NCBI GenBank assembly: GCA_016432725.1
Contig: JACJDG010000003.1
Span: forward strand, 2,170,001 to 2,234,000
Origin: Streptomyces sp. DHE7-1
Lineage (GTDB): Bacteria; Actinomycetota; Actinomycetes; Streptomycetales; Streptomycetaceae
Direction: 5' to 3'
DNA: 64,000 nucleotides
Under the pieces are notes generated by a model. The model was not told where the DNA came from and did not search any database. It worked only from the letters and a program-made list of their open reading frames with translations. Below are positions 36,821 to 47,384 of this stretch, in pieces; the first letter of the stretch is position 1, and each line of letters starts with the position of its first letter. Position numbers and translations under genes: made by a program.

Positions 36821-37605
36821 GTGTCCAGGACCCCCTCCCTCCCCGGCCTCCGCTTCGCCTTCGGCACGCTCACCGTGCTGCCCGTCCGGGTGCACCGCTG
36901 GGACCGGGAGGCGGCCCGCGGGGGCATGCTGAACGCCCCCGTGGCCGGACTTGCCGTCGGCGCGGGCGCGGCCGGACTCGGGCTGCTGCTGCTCCTGCTG
37001 GGCGCGGGCCCGCCGCTCGCCGCCGTGGCCTCGGTGGCCGTACCCGCCGCGCTGACCCGTGGACTGCACCTCGACGGGCTCGCCGACACCGCCGACGGGC
37101 TGGGCAGCGGCAAGCCGGCCGAGGACGCGCTGCGGATCATGAAGCGGTCGGACATCGGGCCGTTCGGCGTCATCACCCTCCTGCTCGTCCTGCTGGCCCA
37201 GGTGGCCGCGCTGGCGCAGCTCTACGGCGACTCCTGGACCCGGGGCGCCACCGCCGCGCTGACCTCGGCGGTCGCGGCCAGGCTGGCGCTCACCCTGGCC
37301 GCGCGCACCGGGGTGCCCGCCGCCCGGCCCGAGGGCTGGGCGCGGCGGTCGCCGGGGTGGTGCCGGTGCCGGGCGCGCTGGCCGTGGCGGCCGCCGTCAC
37401 GGCCGTCTCGGCCGCGTGGGGCGCGGCCCTCGGCCCGTACGGGGCCCTGCGCGCCGCGGCGGCCGTGGCACTCGCCCTGGCCGCCGCCGAACTCCTGCTG
37501 CGCCACTGCACCCGGCGCTTCGGCGGGGTCACCGGCGACGTGTTCGGCGCCCTCGCGGAGACGGCCGCGACGAGCGCCCTCGTGGTACTGGCCCTCGGTC
37601 GCTAG
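36821..37605 (+). CDS. cobS: adenosylcobinamide-GDP ribazoletransferase (cobalamin synthase), apparent frameshift
   Basis: CobS is the membrane enzyme that joins adenosylcobinamide-GDP to alpha-ribazole. The signature [14 protein letters not shown] with its aspartates is present, as is [13 protein letters not shown]. The C-terminal third is in another frame; one base is missing near 37333-37335 ([11 protein letters not shown]). Corrected length is about 261 residues. GTG at 36821 with TACCCT 6 nt upstream: leaderless. Confidence 0.92.
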
Positions 37606-37652
37606 TCTCTTCGCCCGTACACGGACGGACGGGATCGATCGGGGGATCATCC

Positions 37653-38309
37653 GTGCTCACCATGCGCCGCGCCCTGGCCTGGTTCATCGACTTCGCACTG
37701 GTGCTGACGGCGGCCTGGCTGCTGGCCGCGCTCACCTTCCACCGGATCACCGCGCTCGTCACCGACGTGCCGGACCTGGCCACCCGCGGCGGCTTCGACC
37801 TGCTCACCTCGCGCGGTGACGTCCTCGACGCCTCCGAGACGGTCGGCCTGTCGCTGTGGAACGAGGCGGTGCTGGACGTCGAGGAGGCCTTCGGGGCGCT
37901 CGTGCTCGCCGCGTTCCTCTACCAGTGGGCCTGTCTCGCGCTGCTCGGCCGCACCCTCGGCAAGGGCCTGCTCGGCCTGCGGGTCACCCCGCGCCTGTCC
38001 CGCCGGGCGGTGCGCCGGGCCGCCGTCACCACCGCCGCCGACGTCGCCGTGTACGCCCTGGCCTGCGTGCTGCTGATCGAGGGTCAGTTCCTGCTGTCCG
38101 TGCTGGTGTGGGCGGCCGCCGTGGCCCTCTTCCTGGTGAACGCGCTCCCGGTGCTCTCCCCCGGCCGCCGCTCCCTCGCCGACCGCCTGGCCGGCACCTC
38201 GGTCGCCGCGGTGGCCCTGCGCACGGGGGATCGCGGGGATAGGGATTACCCGACGGCATGGCCGAGGGATTACCCCAGGGCATGGCCCGGGGACCACCCG
38301 CAGGGCTGA
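37653..38309 (+). CDS. RDD-family membrane protein
   Basis: The 218-residue protein has three or four helices and the RDD pattern: an N-terminal RRALAWFIDFAL with Arg and Asp, then RTLGKGLLGLRV and RRSLADRLAGT. The function of RDD proteins is mostly unknown; some transport solutes. The C-terminus has a short repeat (DYPTAWPRDYPRAWPGDHP). GTG at 37653 follows GGGGGATC. An upstream -10 (TAGTCT near 37609) would give a leader of about 35 nt. Confidence 0.85.
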   Translation: MLTMRRALAWFIDFALVLTAAWLLAALTFHRITALVTDVPDLATRGGFDLLTSRGDVLDASETVGLSLWNEAVLDVEEAFGALVLAAFLYQWACLALLGRTLGKGLLGLRVTPRLSRRAVRRAAVTTAADVAVYALACVLLIEGQFLLSVLVWAAAVALFLVNALPVLSPGRRSLADRLAGTSVAAVALRTGDRGDRDYPTAWPRDYPRAWPGDHPQG

Positions 38310-38476
38310 GGGAACGGGCGCACGCGCGTAGTCTCGTCCGCGGGTGTTCGCCGGCAGGGTGAAGGCCCCGGTTGCCACCTGCCCCCAGGCCTGGGCCTAG
38401 GGTCGGCTGTCGGGCCCGGTCGACCCACCCCTTTTCGGCCACAGCAACTTCACATCGGAAGCGAGATCTCACCACC

Positions 38477-40003
38477 GTGACTGCTCTGACTCTCAGCACC
38501 GCCGCGGCGCCCGGCCTGCGGGCCGACGCGATCGTGATCGGTGTCGCCAAGGGTGCCAAGGGGCCCGTCGTCGCGCCGGGCGCCGAGGCCGTGGACAAGG
38601 CTTACGACGGCAAGCTGGCCGGCGTCCTGGAGACCCTCGGTGCCTCCGGTGCCGAGGGCGAGCTGACGAAGCTGCCCGCCCCGGCCGGCTTCAAGGCGCC
38701 GCTCGTGGTGGCGGTGGGCCTGGGCGCGGAGCCCGACAAGGACGCCGGGTACGACGCCGAGGCCCTGCGCAAGGCCGCCGGTGTGGCCGCCCGGGCCCTG
38801 ACCGGGGCCCGCAAGGCCGCGTTCGCGCTGCCCGTCGACGGCCCCGGCGCCCTCGGCGCGACCGGTGAGGGCGTGCTGCTCGGCGCGTACGCCTTCGACA
38901 CGTACAAGGAGAGCGCCAAGGACGCGCGGGCCAAGAACGGCAAGGCCCCGCTGGCCGAGGCCGTGCTGCTCGGCGGCAAGCCGCGCGACGCCGCCCACAA
39001 GGGTGCCGTGGCCCGTGCCGTCGCGGTCTGCGAGGAGCTGAACCGCGCCCGCGACCTGATCAACATGCCGCCGAACGACCTCACCCCGCAGGCGTTCGCC
39101 GGGGTCGCGCAGAGCGCGGCCAAGGAGCACGGCCTCAAGATCCAGGTGCTCGACGAGAAGGCGCTCGTCAAGGGCGGCTACGGCGGCATCCTGGGCGTCG
39201 GCGGCGGCTCGGCGGCGACCCCGCGGCTGGTCAAGCTGTCCTACTCGCACCCGAAGGCGGACAAGCACCTCGCCCTCGTCGGCAAGGGCATCACCTACGA
39301 CTCGGGCGGCATCTCGCTGAAGCCGGCCGGCCACAACGAGACGATGAAGTGCGACATGAGCGGTGCCGCCGCCGTGTTCGCCGCGGTCGTCGCCGCCGCC
39401 CGGCTGGGCCTGCGGGTCAACGTCACCGGCTGGCTGGCGCTGGCCGAGAACATGCCCTCGGGTTCCGCCGTCCGCCCCGGCGACGTGCTGAACATGTACA
39501 GCGGCAAGACGGTCGAGGTGCTCAACACCGACGCCGAGGGCCGGCTGGTGCTCGCCGACGCGCTGTGGGCGGCCTCGCAGGAGGCGCCGGACGCGATCGT
39601 GGACGTCGCCACGCTGACCGGCGCGATGGTGCTGGCCCTGGGCAGCCGGACGTTCGGCATCATGGCCAACGACGACGCGTTCCGCTCCGCGCTGCACGAG
39701 GCGGCCGAGGAGGTCGGCGAGCCCGCGTGGCAGATGCCGCTCCCCGAGCACCTGCGCAAGGGCATGGACTCGTCCGTCGCCGACATCGCCAACATGGGTG
39801 AGCGCATGGGCGGCGGCCTGGTCGCCGGCCTCTTCCTGCGCGAGTTCGTGGGCGAGGGGATCACCTGGGCGCACCTCGACATCGCGGGTCCGGCCTTCAA
39901 CGAGGGCGGCCCGTTCGGCTACACCCCGAAGGGCGGCACCGGTTCCGCCGTCCGCACGCTGGTGCGGCTCGCCGAGCTGACCGCCGCGGGTGACCTGGGC
40001 TGA
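38477..40003 (+). CDS. pepA: leucyl aminopeptidase (M17)
   Basis: The cytosolic zinc/manganese aminopeptidase removes N-terminal residues and works as a hexamer. The 508-residue protein carries the M17 signature NTDAEGRL, with metal ligands in VGKGITYDSGGISLKP and KCDMSGAAAV. GTG at 38477 is chosen because sequence upstream is not conserved-looking; a weak GGAAGCGAG precedes it. Two hairpins follow. Confidence 0.96.
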   Translation: MTALTLSTAAAPGLRADAIVIGVAKGAKGPVVAPGAEAVDKAYDGKLAGVLETLGASGAEGELTKLPAPAGFKAPLVVAVGLGAEPDKDAGYDAEALRKAAGVAARALTGARKAAFALPVDGPGALGATGEGVLLGAYAFDTYKESAKDARAKNGKAPLAEAVLLGGKPRDAAHKGAVARAVAVCEELNRARDLINMPPNDLTPQAFAGVAQSAAKEHGLKIQVLDEKALVKGGYGGILGVGGGSAATPRLVKLSYSHPKADKHLALVGKGITYDSGGISLKPAGHNETMKCDMSGAAAVFAAVVAAARLGLRVNVTGWLALAENMPSGSAVRPGDVLNMYSGKTVEVLNTDAEGRLVLADALWAASQEAPDAIVDVATLTGAMVLALGSRTFGIMANDDAFRSALHEAAEEVGEPAWQMPLPEHLRKGMDSSVADIANMGERMGGGLVAGLFLREFVGEGITWAHLDIAGPAFNEGGPFGYTPKGGTGSAVRTLVRLAELTAAGDLG

Positions 40004-40021
40004 TGAACGCCCGGTAGCACT

Positions 40022-40079
40022 GGCCGCCCCCGGCGGGGCGGCCTCCGGAGCGCGGGGACCGTACGCACGGTCCCCGCGC
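40022..40079 (+). terminator. tandem terminator hairpins after pepA
   Basis: GGCCGCCCC/GGGGCGGCC (40022-40043) and a 13-bp GCGCGGGGACCGT stem (40050-40079) follow the pepA stop. The rest of the gap to the lpd gene has no other clear element. Confidence 0.6.
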
Positions 40080-40284
40080 CCGCCCCCTGCGCGCCTTCGT
40101 TTGCGGGGGTACGTGGGGTGTCTCACACTCAGGCCCCGCGTCTCGTCCGCCTCGAACAAGTGCAAAGATGGAGCCCGGCAGGACAGGGCCCCCACCGAAG
40201 GGCCGAAGCATCAAGCGGCCGGACACCAGCCGCCCGCCGGTCATCGGAGATCGGCGCAAGGCGCACATGCATGGAGGACGTGAC

Positions 40285-41673
40285 GTGGCGAACGACGCCA
40301 GCACCGTTTTCGACCTAGTGATCCTCGGCGGTGGTAGCGGTGGTTACGCCGCGGCCCTGCGCGGGGCGCAGCTGGGCCTGGACGTCGCCCTGATCGAGAA
40401 GGACAAGGTCGGCGGCACCTGCCTGCACCGGGGTTGCATCCCCACCAAGGCCCTGCTGCACGCGGGCGAGGTCGCCGACCAGGCCCGCGAGAGCGCGCAG
40501 TTCGGCGTCAAGGCCACCTTCGAGGGCATCGACATCGCCGGGGTCCACAAGTACAAGGACGGTGTCATCTCCGGCCTGTACAAGGGCCTGCAGGGTCTCG
40601 TCGCCTCCCGCAAGGTGACGTACATCGAGGGTGAGGGCCGGCTGTCCTCCCCCACCTCCGTCGACGTGAACGGTCAGCGGATCCAGGGCCGCCACGTCCT
40701 GCTGGCGACCGGCTCCGTGCCGAAGTCGCTGCCGGGCCTGGAGATCGACGGCGACCGGATCATCTCCTCCGACCACGCCCTCGTCCTGGACCGCGTGCCG
40801 AAGTCCGCGATCATCCTGGGCGGCGGTGTCATCGGTGTCGAGTTCGCCTCGGCGTGGAAGTCCTTCGGCGCCGACGTCACGGTCGTCGAGGGCCTGAAGC
40901 ACCTCGTCCCGGTCGAGGACGAGAACAGCTCGAAGCTGCTCGAGCGCGCCTTCCGCAAGCGCGGCATCAAGTTCAACCTGGGCACCTTCTTCCAGAAGGC
41001 CGAGTACACCCAGGACGGCGTGAAGATCACCCTCGCCGACGGCAAGGAGTTCGAGGCCGAGGTCCTGCTCGTCGCCGTCGGCCGCGGCCCGGTCTCCCAG
41101 GGCCTGGGCTACGAGGAGCAGGGCGTCGCCATGGACCGCGGCTACGTCCTGGTCGACGAGTACATGCGCACCAACGTTCCGACCATCTCCGCCGTCGGTG
41201 ACCTGGTCCCGACGCTCCAGCTCGCGCACGTCGGCTTCGCCGAGGGCATCCTGGTGGCGGAGCGTCTGGCCGGTCTGAAGACCGTCCCGATCGACTACGA
41301 CGGTGTCCCGCGGGTGACGTACTGCCACCCGGAGGTCGCCTCCGTCGGTATCACCGAGGCCAAGGCCAAGGAGATCTACGGCGCGGACAAGGTCGTCGCT
41401 CTGAAGTACAACCTGGCGGGCAACGGAAAGAGCAAGATCCTCAACACCGCGGGCGAGATCAAGCTCGTCCAGGTGAAGGACGGTGCCGTGGTCGGCGTCC
41501 ACATGGTCGGCGACCGCATGGGTGAGCAGGTCGGCGAAGCCCAGCTGATCTACAACTGGGAGGCGCTGCCGGCCGAGGTCGCCCAGCTCATCCACGCCCA
41601 CCCGACGCAGAACGAGGCCCTCGGCGAGGCGCACCTGGCGCTGGCCGGCAAGCCGCTGCACTCCCACGACTGA
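40285..41673 (+). CDS. lpd: dihydrolipoyl dehydrogenase (E3)
   Basis: E3 reoxidises dihydrolipoyl groups of 2-oxo acid dehydrogenase complexes with NAD+. The 462-residue protein shows the FAD motif ILGGGSGGYAAA, redox-active disulfide GGTCLHRGCIPTK, NAD motif ILGGGVIGVEFAS, and the C-terminal HAHPTQNEALGEA with the catalytic His. GTG at 40285 follows GGAGG by 7 nt. It is 62 nt upstream of the E2 gene, probably an operon. Confidence 0.97.
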   Translation: MANDASTVFDLVILGGGSGGYAAALRGAQLGLDVALIEKDKVGGTCLHRGCIPTKALLHAGEVADQARESAQFGVKATFEGIDIAGVHKYKDGVISGLYKGLQGLVASRKVTYIEGEGRLSSPTSVDVNGQRIQGRHVLLATGSVPKSLPGLEIDGDRIISSDHALVLDRVPKSAIILGGGVIGVEFASAWKSFGADVTVVEGLKHLVPVEDENSSKLLERAFRKRGIKFNLGTFFQKAEYTQDGVKITLADGKEFEAEVLLVAVGRGPVSQGLGYEEQGVAMDRGYVLVDEYMRTNVPTISAVGDLVPTLQLAHVGFAEGILVAERLAGLKTVPIDYDGVPRVTYCHPEVASVGITEAKAKEIYGADKVVALKYNLAGNGKSKILNTAGEIKLVQVKDGAVVGVHMVGDRMGEQVGEAQLIYNWEALPAEVAQLIHAHPTQNEALGEAHLALAGKPLHSHD

Positions 41674-41735
41674 GCCTTCGGTCAACGGGCGCGACGACAC
41701 AGACTTTCCGCAATTCGTAAGGAGCAACCGAAACC

Positions 41736-43533
41736 ATGGCGGTTTCCGTAACCCTTCCGGCGCTCGGTGAGAGCGTCACCGAGGGCACTGTCACCCGCTG
41801 GCTGAAGGCCGAGGGCGAGCGCGTCGAGGCCGACGAGCCGCTGCTCGAGGTCTCGACCGACAAGGTCGACACCGAGATCCCCTCGCCCGCCGCCGGCGTG
41901 CTGGCCTCCATCAAGGTCGCCGAGGACGAGACCGTCGAGGTCGGCGCCGAGCTGGCCGTCATCGACGACGGCTCCGGCGCCCCCGCGGCCGCTCCGGCCC
42001 CGGCCGCCGCCGAGGCCCCCGCCCCCGAGGCCCCCGCCGCTCCGGCGGCCGAGGCCGAGGCCCCGGCCCCGAGGCCCCGGCCGCCCCCGCCGCTCCGGCC
42101 GGTGGCGCCGAGGGCACCGACGTGGTCCTGCCCGCGCTCGGTGAGTCCGTCACCGAGGGCACCGTCACCCGCTGGCTGAAGTCGGTCGGCGACTCCGTCG
42201 AGGCCGACGAGCCGCTGCTCGAGGTCTCCACGGACAAGGTCGACACCGAGATCCCGGCGCCCGCCGCGGGCGTGCTGCTCGAGATCGTGGTGAACGAGGA
42301 CGAGACCGCCGAGGTCGGCGCCCAGCTCGCCGTCATCGGCGCCCCGGGTGCCGCTCCGGCCGCCGCTCCGGCTCCGGCCGCCCCGGCCCCGGAGCCCGCC
42401 GCCGCTGCCCCGGCTCCGGCTCCCGCCCCGGCCGCTCCGGCTCCGGCCCCCGCGGCCCCCGCGGCCCCGGCCGCCGCCGCTCCGGCTCCGGCCCAGCCCG
42501 CCGCTCCGGCCCCGGCCCAGCCCGCGGCTCCGGCCCCGCCCCGGCTCCGGCTCCGGTCACCCCGGCGGCCGCGCCGAGCGCGCCGACCGCCACCCAGGCG
42601 ACCGACGAGGGCGCCTACGTGACCCCGCTGGTGCGCAAGCTCGCCGCCGAGAACGGCGTCGACCTGGCGGACGTCAAGGGCACCGGCGTCGGCGGCCGTA
42701 TCCGCAAGCAGGACGTCCTCGCCGCCGCCGAGGCCGCGAAGGCCGCCTCCGCGCCGGCCCCCGCCGCCGCCCCGGCCGCCGCGAAGAAGGCCCCGGCGCT
42801 CGAGGTCTCCCCGCTGCGCGGCCAGACCGTCAAGATGACCCGCATCCGCAAGGTCATCGGCGACAACATGGTCAAGGCCCTGCACGAGCAGGCCCAGCTC
42901 TCGTCGGTCGTCGAGGTCGACGTCACCCGTCTGATGAAGCTGCGCGGCAAGGCGAAGGACTCCTTCGCCGCCCGTGAGGGCGTCAAGCTCTCCCCGATGC
43001 CGTTCTTCGTCAAGGCCGCCGCCCAGGCGCTGAAGGCCCACCCGGTCATCAACGCCCGGATCAACGAGGCCGAGGGCACGATCACCTACTTCGACGCCGA
43101 GAACATCGGCATCGCGGTGGACTCGGAGAAGGGCCTGATGACCCCGGTCATCAAGGGCGCCGGCGACCTCAACATCGCGGGTATCGCCAAGGCCACGGCC
43201 GACCTGGCGGGCAAGGTCCGCGCCAACAAGATCACCCCGGACGAGCTGTCCGGCGCGACCTTCACCGTCTCCAACACCGGCTCGCGCGGCGCGCTGTTCG
43301 ACACGATCATCGTGCCGCCGAACCAGGTCGCGATCCTCGGCATCGGTGCCACGGTCAAGCGTCCGGCCGTCATCGAGACCGAGGAGGGCACGGTCATCGG
43401 CGTCCGCGACATGACCTACCTGACCCTCTCCTACGACCACCGCCTGGTGGACGGCGCCGACGCGGCCCGTTACCTGTCGGCGGTCAAGGCGATCCTGGAG
43501 GCGGGCGAGTTCGAGGTCGAGCTCGGCCTCTGA
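41736..43533 (+). CDS. sucB: 2-oxo acid dehydrogenase E2 (dihydrolipoyl acyltransferase) with two lipoyl domains, two apparent frameshifts
   Basis: Order of domains: lipoyl domain 1 (lysine in [11 protein letters not shown]), Ala-Pro linker, a nearly identical lipoyl domain 2, a long Ala-Pro linker, an E3/E1-binding domain ([15 protein letters not shown]), and the catalytic core ending with [15 protein letters not shown]. One C is missing at 42067-42070 and one at 42534-42537; corrected length is about 599 residues. In Actinobacteria this E2 may serve pyruvate and possibly other 2-oxo acids, so the symbol is by convention only. AAGGAG is 11 nt before the ATG. Confidence 0.93.
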
Positions 43534-43558
43534 TCTCCCTGATCAGGCAGTGCGGCAC

Positions 43559-43582
43559 CCCGTCCGGAACGTTCCGGGCGGG
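43559..43582 (+). terminator. possible terminator after the E2 gene
   Basis: CCCGTCCGGAAC and GTTCCGGGCGGG pair with one G-U, 25 nt after the stop; the loop would take up the inner bases. Confidence 0.4.
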
Positions 43583-43709
43583 TGTTCGCGTTTGTCGGGG
43601 TGCGCGCCGTGTAAGCCTCGTCTCACCTGCGTCAAAGCACCCCCGCGCGCCGTATCCGCGGCGCGAACCCGCCGTATTGTCTAAACGTCAGCCCCTGGGA
43701 GGAGCCCCC

Positions 43710-44333
43710 ATGACCGCGCCCGTCGTCCACTCGCTGCGCGAACAGATCCGCGAGCACATCGTGGAGGGAATCGTCAGCGGGCGCTGGCAGCCGGGCGAGC
43801 GCATCGTGGAGCGGCGGATCGCCACCGAGCTGGAGGTCAGCCAGACGCCGGTGCGGGAGGCCCTGCGCGAGCTGGAGTCCCTGCGCCTGATCGAGTCGGC
43901 CCCCAACAAGGGCGTGCGGGTCCGCAACCTCACCGCCGCGGACCTGGAGGAGAGCTACCCCGTCCGGGCGGGCCTGGAGGCCATCGCGGCGGAGCTGGCG
44001 GCCGACCGCCTCGCCGGGGACTGCTCGGCCCTGGAGCCGCACGTCCTGGCCCTGTACGAGGCCGACCGCGCGGCCGACGGCACGGGCCAGGTGCGCCACA
44101 CCGTGGGCTTCCACCGGGAGCTGGTCCGCGCGGCGGACAACTCGGTGCTGCTGCACACCTGGGAGGGCCTGGGCATCGAGGTGTTCACGGCGCTGTCCAT
44201 CCGCTGGCTGGGCACGGTCCAGCAGAGCTACGCGGAGGAGCACGAGGAGCTGGTGCAGGCGTTCAAGCGCCGCGATCCCCGGATCGCCGAGCTGGTGAAG
44301 GCCCACGTCCTGGGCTGCGCCCCGCGCGCCTGA
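43710..44333 (+). CDS. GntR-family (FadR-type) transcriptional regulator
   Basis: The 207-residue protein has an N-terminal winged helix (GRWQPGERIVERRIATELEVSQTPVREALRELES) and an all-helical C-terminal FCD ligand domain with His and Asp/Glu candidates for metal (VGFHRELVRAADNS). AGGAG precedes the ATG; TATTGT at 43675 is a likely -10. It lies between the E2 gene and aceE, and perfect palindromes occur in the aceE promoter, so it is a candidate pyruvate dehydrogenase regulator (inference). Confidence 0.93.
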   Translation: MTAPVVHSLREQIREHIVEGIVSGRWQPGERIVERRIATELEVSQTPVREALRELESLRLIESAPNKGVRVRNLTAADLEESYPVRAGLEAIAAELAADRLAGDCSALEPHVLALYEADRAADGTGQVRHTVGFHRELVRAADNSVLLHTWEGLGIEVFTALSIRWLGTVQQSYAEEHEELVQAFKRRDPRIAELVKAHVLGCAPRA

Positions 44334-44432
44334 CGCAGTCGAGCGCACCCCCGCTCAATCGCCGTCCCACCTGCGAAAACCCTCTACGATCACGACACTC
44401 GGTGCCCCCGCCCGAGGCACCGCGTGCCGACT

Positions 44433-44448
44433 TTCTCGATATCGAGAA
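44433..44448. promoter_or_regulatory. 16-bp perfect palindrome upstream of aceE
   Basis: TTCTCGATATCGAGAA is identical on both strands. It lies about 20 nt upstream of the aceE promoter palindrome and shares the CGAT core, so it may be a second operator site for one regulator. Confidence 0.5.
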
Positions 44449-44467
44449 GTTTTCCCCTTCCAACCTT

Positions 44468-44496
44468 TGATCGATCATCGATCACGGAGTTAGAGT
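44468..44496 (+). promoter_or_regulatory. aceE promoter with a palindromic operator between -35 and -10
   Basis: TTGATC (44467-44472) and TAGAGT (44491-44496) are 18 nt apart. TGATCGAT-C-ATCGATCA (44468-44484) overlaps the -35 and fills most of the spacer. A bound repressor would block RNA polymerase. Confidence 0.55.
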
Positions 44497-44605
44497 CTCC
44501 GGCGGACCTCCACCGAGGTCCGTCTGCCCTGTCCTGCCAAAGACCAAGGGCAACCCCGAACCCTTCACGATGAGGGAACCCCCTTCGACTGAGGAAGGCG
44601 GCGAC

Positions 44606-47307
44606 ATGACCGACCCCAACGCCATCCAGCCGAGCGCGCTCGACCAGCTCCCGGACCGCGACCCGGAGGAGACCGCCGAATGGCAGGCCTCCCTGGACGC
44701 CGTGGCCAGGGAGGCCGGGCCGCACCGCGCCGCCTACCTGATGCGGCGCACGCTGGAGCGTGCCGAGGCGGGCGGCGTCGCGCTGCCGAAGCTCCTCGAG
44801 ACGGACTACGTCAACACCATCCCCACCTCCGCCGAGCCGGGCCTGCCCGGCGACCCGGAGATGGAGGCCCGGATCACCGCCTGGAACCGCTGGAACGCGG
44901 CCGCCATGGTGACCCGCGGCGCGAAGCACGGCGTCGGCGGCCACATCGCCACCTTCGCCTCCGCGGCCTGGCTCTACGAGACGGGCTTCAACCACTTCTT
45001 CCGGGGCAAGGAGCAGGACGGCTCCGGCGACCAGCTCTACATCCAGGGCCACGCCTCCCCGGCATCTACGCCCGCGCCTTCCTCGACGGCCGGCTGAACG
45101 AAGGACACCTCGACAACTTCCGCCAGGAGTCCGGCGGCAACGGCCTGCCCTCGTACCCGCACCCGCGCCGGCTGCCCTGGCTGTGGGAGTTCCCGACGGT
45201 GTCGATGGGCCTCGGCCCGCTCTCCGCGATCTACCAGGCGCGCTTCAACCGGTACCTCACCAACCGCGGCGTCAAGGACGTCTCCGCCTCCCACGTCTGG
45301 GCCTTCCTGGGCGACGGCGAGATGGACGAGCCCGAGTCGACGGCCGCGCTCGCGCTGGCCGCCCGTGAGGAACTGGACAACCTCACCTTCGTCATCAACT
45401 GCAACCTGCAGCGCCTCGACGGCCCGGTCCGCGCCAACTTCAAGATCGTGCAGGAGCTGGAGGCCCAGTTCCGCGGCGCCGGCTGGAACGTCGTCAAGAC
45501 GCTCTGGGGCTCGGCCTGGGACGAGCTGTTCGCCCTCGACACCACGGGCGCGCTGGTACGCCGGCTGCGCCAGGTGCCGGACGCCCAGGTGCAGACGTAC
45601 CAGACCCGCGACGCCGCCTACATCCGCCAGGACTTCTTCGGCGCCGACCCGGCGCTGGTGGAGATGGCGAAGCTGCTGAGCGACGACAAGATCCTCGAGT
45701 GCTTCCACCTGTCGCGCGGCGGTCACGAGGCCCGCAAGGTCTACGCCGCGTACAGGGCGGCCGTCGAGCACAAGGGCGCGCCGACCGTGATCCTGGCCCA
45801 GACGGTCAAGGGCCACACCCTCGGCAGCGGCTTCGCGTCGAAGAACGCCAACCACCAGATGAAGAAGCTCTCGGTGGACGAGTTCAAGGCGATGCGCGAC
45901 CTGCTCGGCCTGCCGATCAAGGACAGCGACTTCACCGACGGCGTGGTCCCCTACGGCCACCCGGGCGCCGACTCCCCCGAGGTCCGCTACCTCCAGGAGC
46001 GCCGCGCGGCCCTCGGCGGTCCGGCCCCGGCCCGCCGCGTCCACCCGCTGGCCCCGCTGCCCGCACCCGCCGCCAAGGCCTTCACCGCCTTCGACAAGGG
46101 CTCCGGCTCCCAGAACGTCGCCACCACCATGGCGTTCGTCCGCCTGGTCAAGGACCTGGTCCGCGACAAGGAGACCGGTAAGCGCTGGGTGCCGATCGTC
46201 CCGGACGAGGCGCGCACCTTCGGCATGGAGAGCCTCTTCCCCTCCCTCGGCATCTACTCGCCGAAGGGCCAGACGTACGAGCCGGTCGACCGCGACCAGC
46301 TCATGTACTACAAGGAGGCCAAGAACGGCCAGATCCTCAACGAGGGGATCACCGAGGCCGGTTCGATGGCCGACTTCATCGCCGCTTCCAGCGCGTACGC
46401 GACGCACGGCGAGGCGATGATCCCGTTCTACATCTTCTACTCGATGTTCGGCTGGCAGCGCACCGCCGACCAGATGTGGCAGCTCGGCGACCAGCTCGGC
46501 CGCGGCTTCCTGGTCGGCGCCACGGCGGGCCGTACGACGCTGACCGGCGAGGGCCTGCAGCACGCCGACGGCCACTCCCCGGTGATCGCGGCCACCAACC
46601 CGGCCGCGCTCAGCTACGACCCGGCCTTCGCCTACGAGGTCGCGGTGATCGTCCGCGAGGGTCTGCGCCGGATGTACGGCGAGGCCAAGCCGGGCGAGGA
46701 CAGGGACGTCTTCTACTACCTGACCGTCTACAACGAGCCGCTGCCGCAGCCGGCCAAGCCGGCCGCCCCCGGCATCGACGAGGGCATCGTCAAGGGCCTG
46801 TACCGCTTCAACACGGCGGAGTCCGCGGGCGTGACCGCCCCGGCCAACGCCCCGCGCATCCAGCTCCTCGGCTCGGGCACGGCGATCCACTGGGCGCTCG
46901 ACGCCCAGAAGCTGCTCGCCGAGGACTGGGGCGTGGCCGCCGACGTGTGGTCCGCGACCTCCTGGGGCGAGCTGCGCCGCGACGCGCTGGACGCCGACGC
47001 GGCCCTGCTGCGCGGCGAGGAGCGGGTGCCGTACGTGCGGCAGGCGCTGCAGGGCGCCGAGGGCCCGGTGCTGGCCGTCTCCGACTACATGCGCCAGGTC
47101 CCGGACCAGATCGCGCAGTGGGTGGAGCAGGACTGGTCCTCGCTGGGCGCGGACGGCTTCGGCCTCTCCGACACCCGTGAGGCCGCCCGCCGCCACTTCG
47201 GCGTCGACGCCGAGTCGATCGTCGTCGCCGCGCTCGCCCAGCTCGCCAAGCGCGGCGAGGTCAAGGCGACGGCGGTGAAGGAGGCCCGGGAGAAGTACGG
47301 GCTGTAG
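44606..47307 (+). CDS. aceE: pyruvate dehydrogenase E1 component, homodimeric type, apparent frameshift
   Basis: AceE decarboxylates pyruvate with thiamine diphosphate and acetylates the lipoyl groups of E2. The TPP motif is [10 protein letters not shown]...INCN. The body includes HHxxK-like segments, [20 protein letters not shown] and a C-terminal transketolase-like domain; about 900 residues. One C is missing in the run at 45057-45060 ([11 protein letters not shown]), splitting the gene as written. GAGGAAGG lies 7 nt before the ATG. A 16-bp hairpin follows. Confidence 0.96.
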
Positions 47308-47321
47308 GCACCGGCAGGTTC

Positions 47322-47355
47322 CGGAAGGGGTACGGCGGTCGCCGTACCCCTTCCG
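47322..47355 (+). terminator. aceE terminator
   Basis: A perfect 16-bp stem (CGGAAGGGGTACGGCG) with a very short loop lies 15 nt after the aceE stop. Confidence 0.75.
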
Positions 47356-47384
47356 TTGTCGGTGCCCCCCGGCATCATGAGGCC

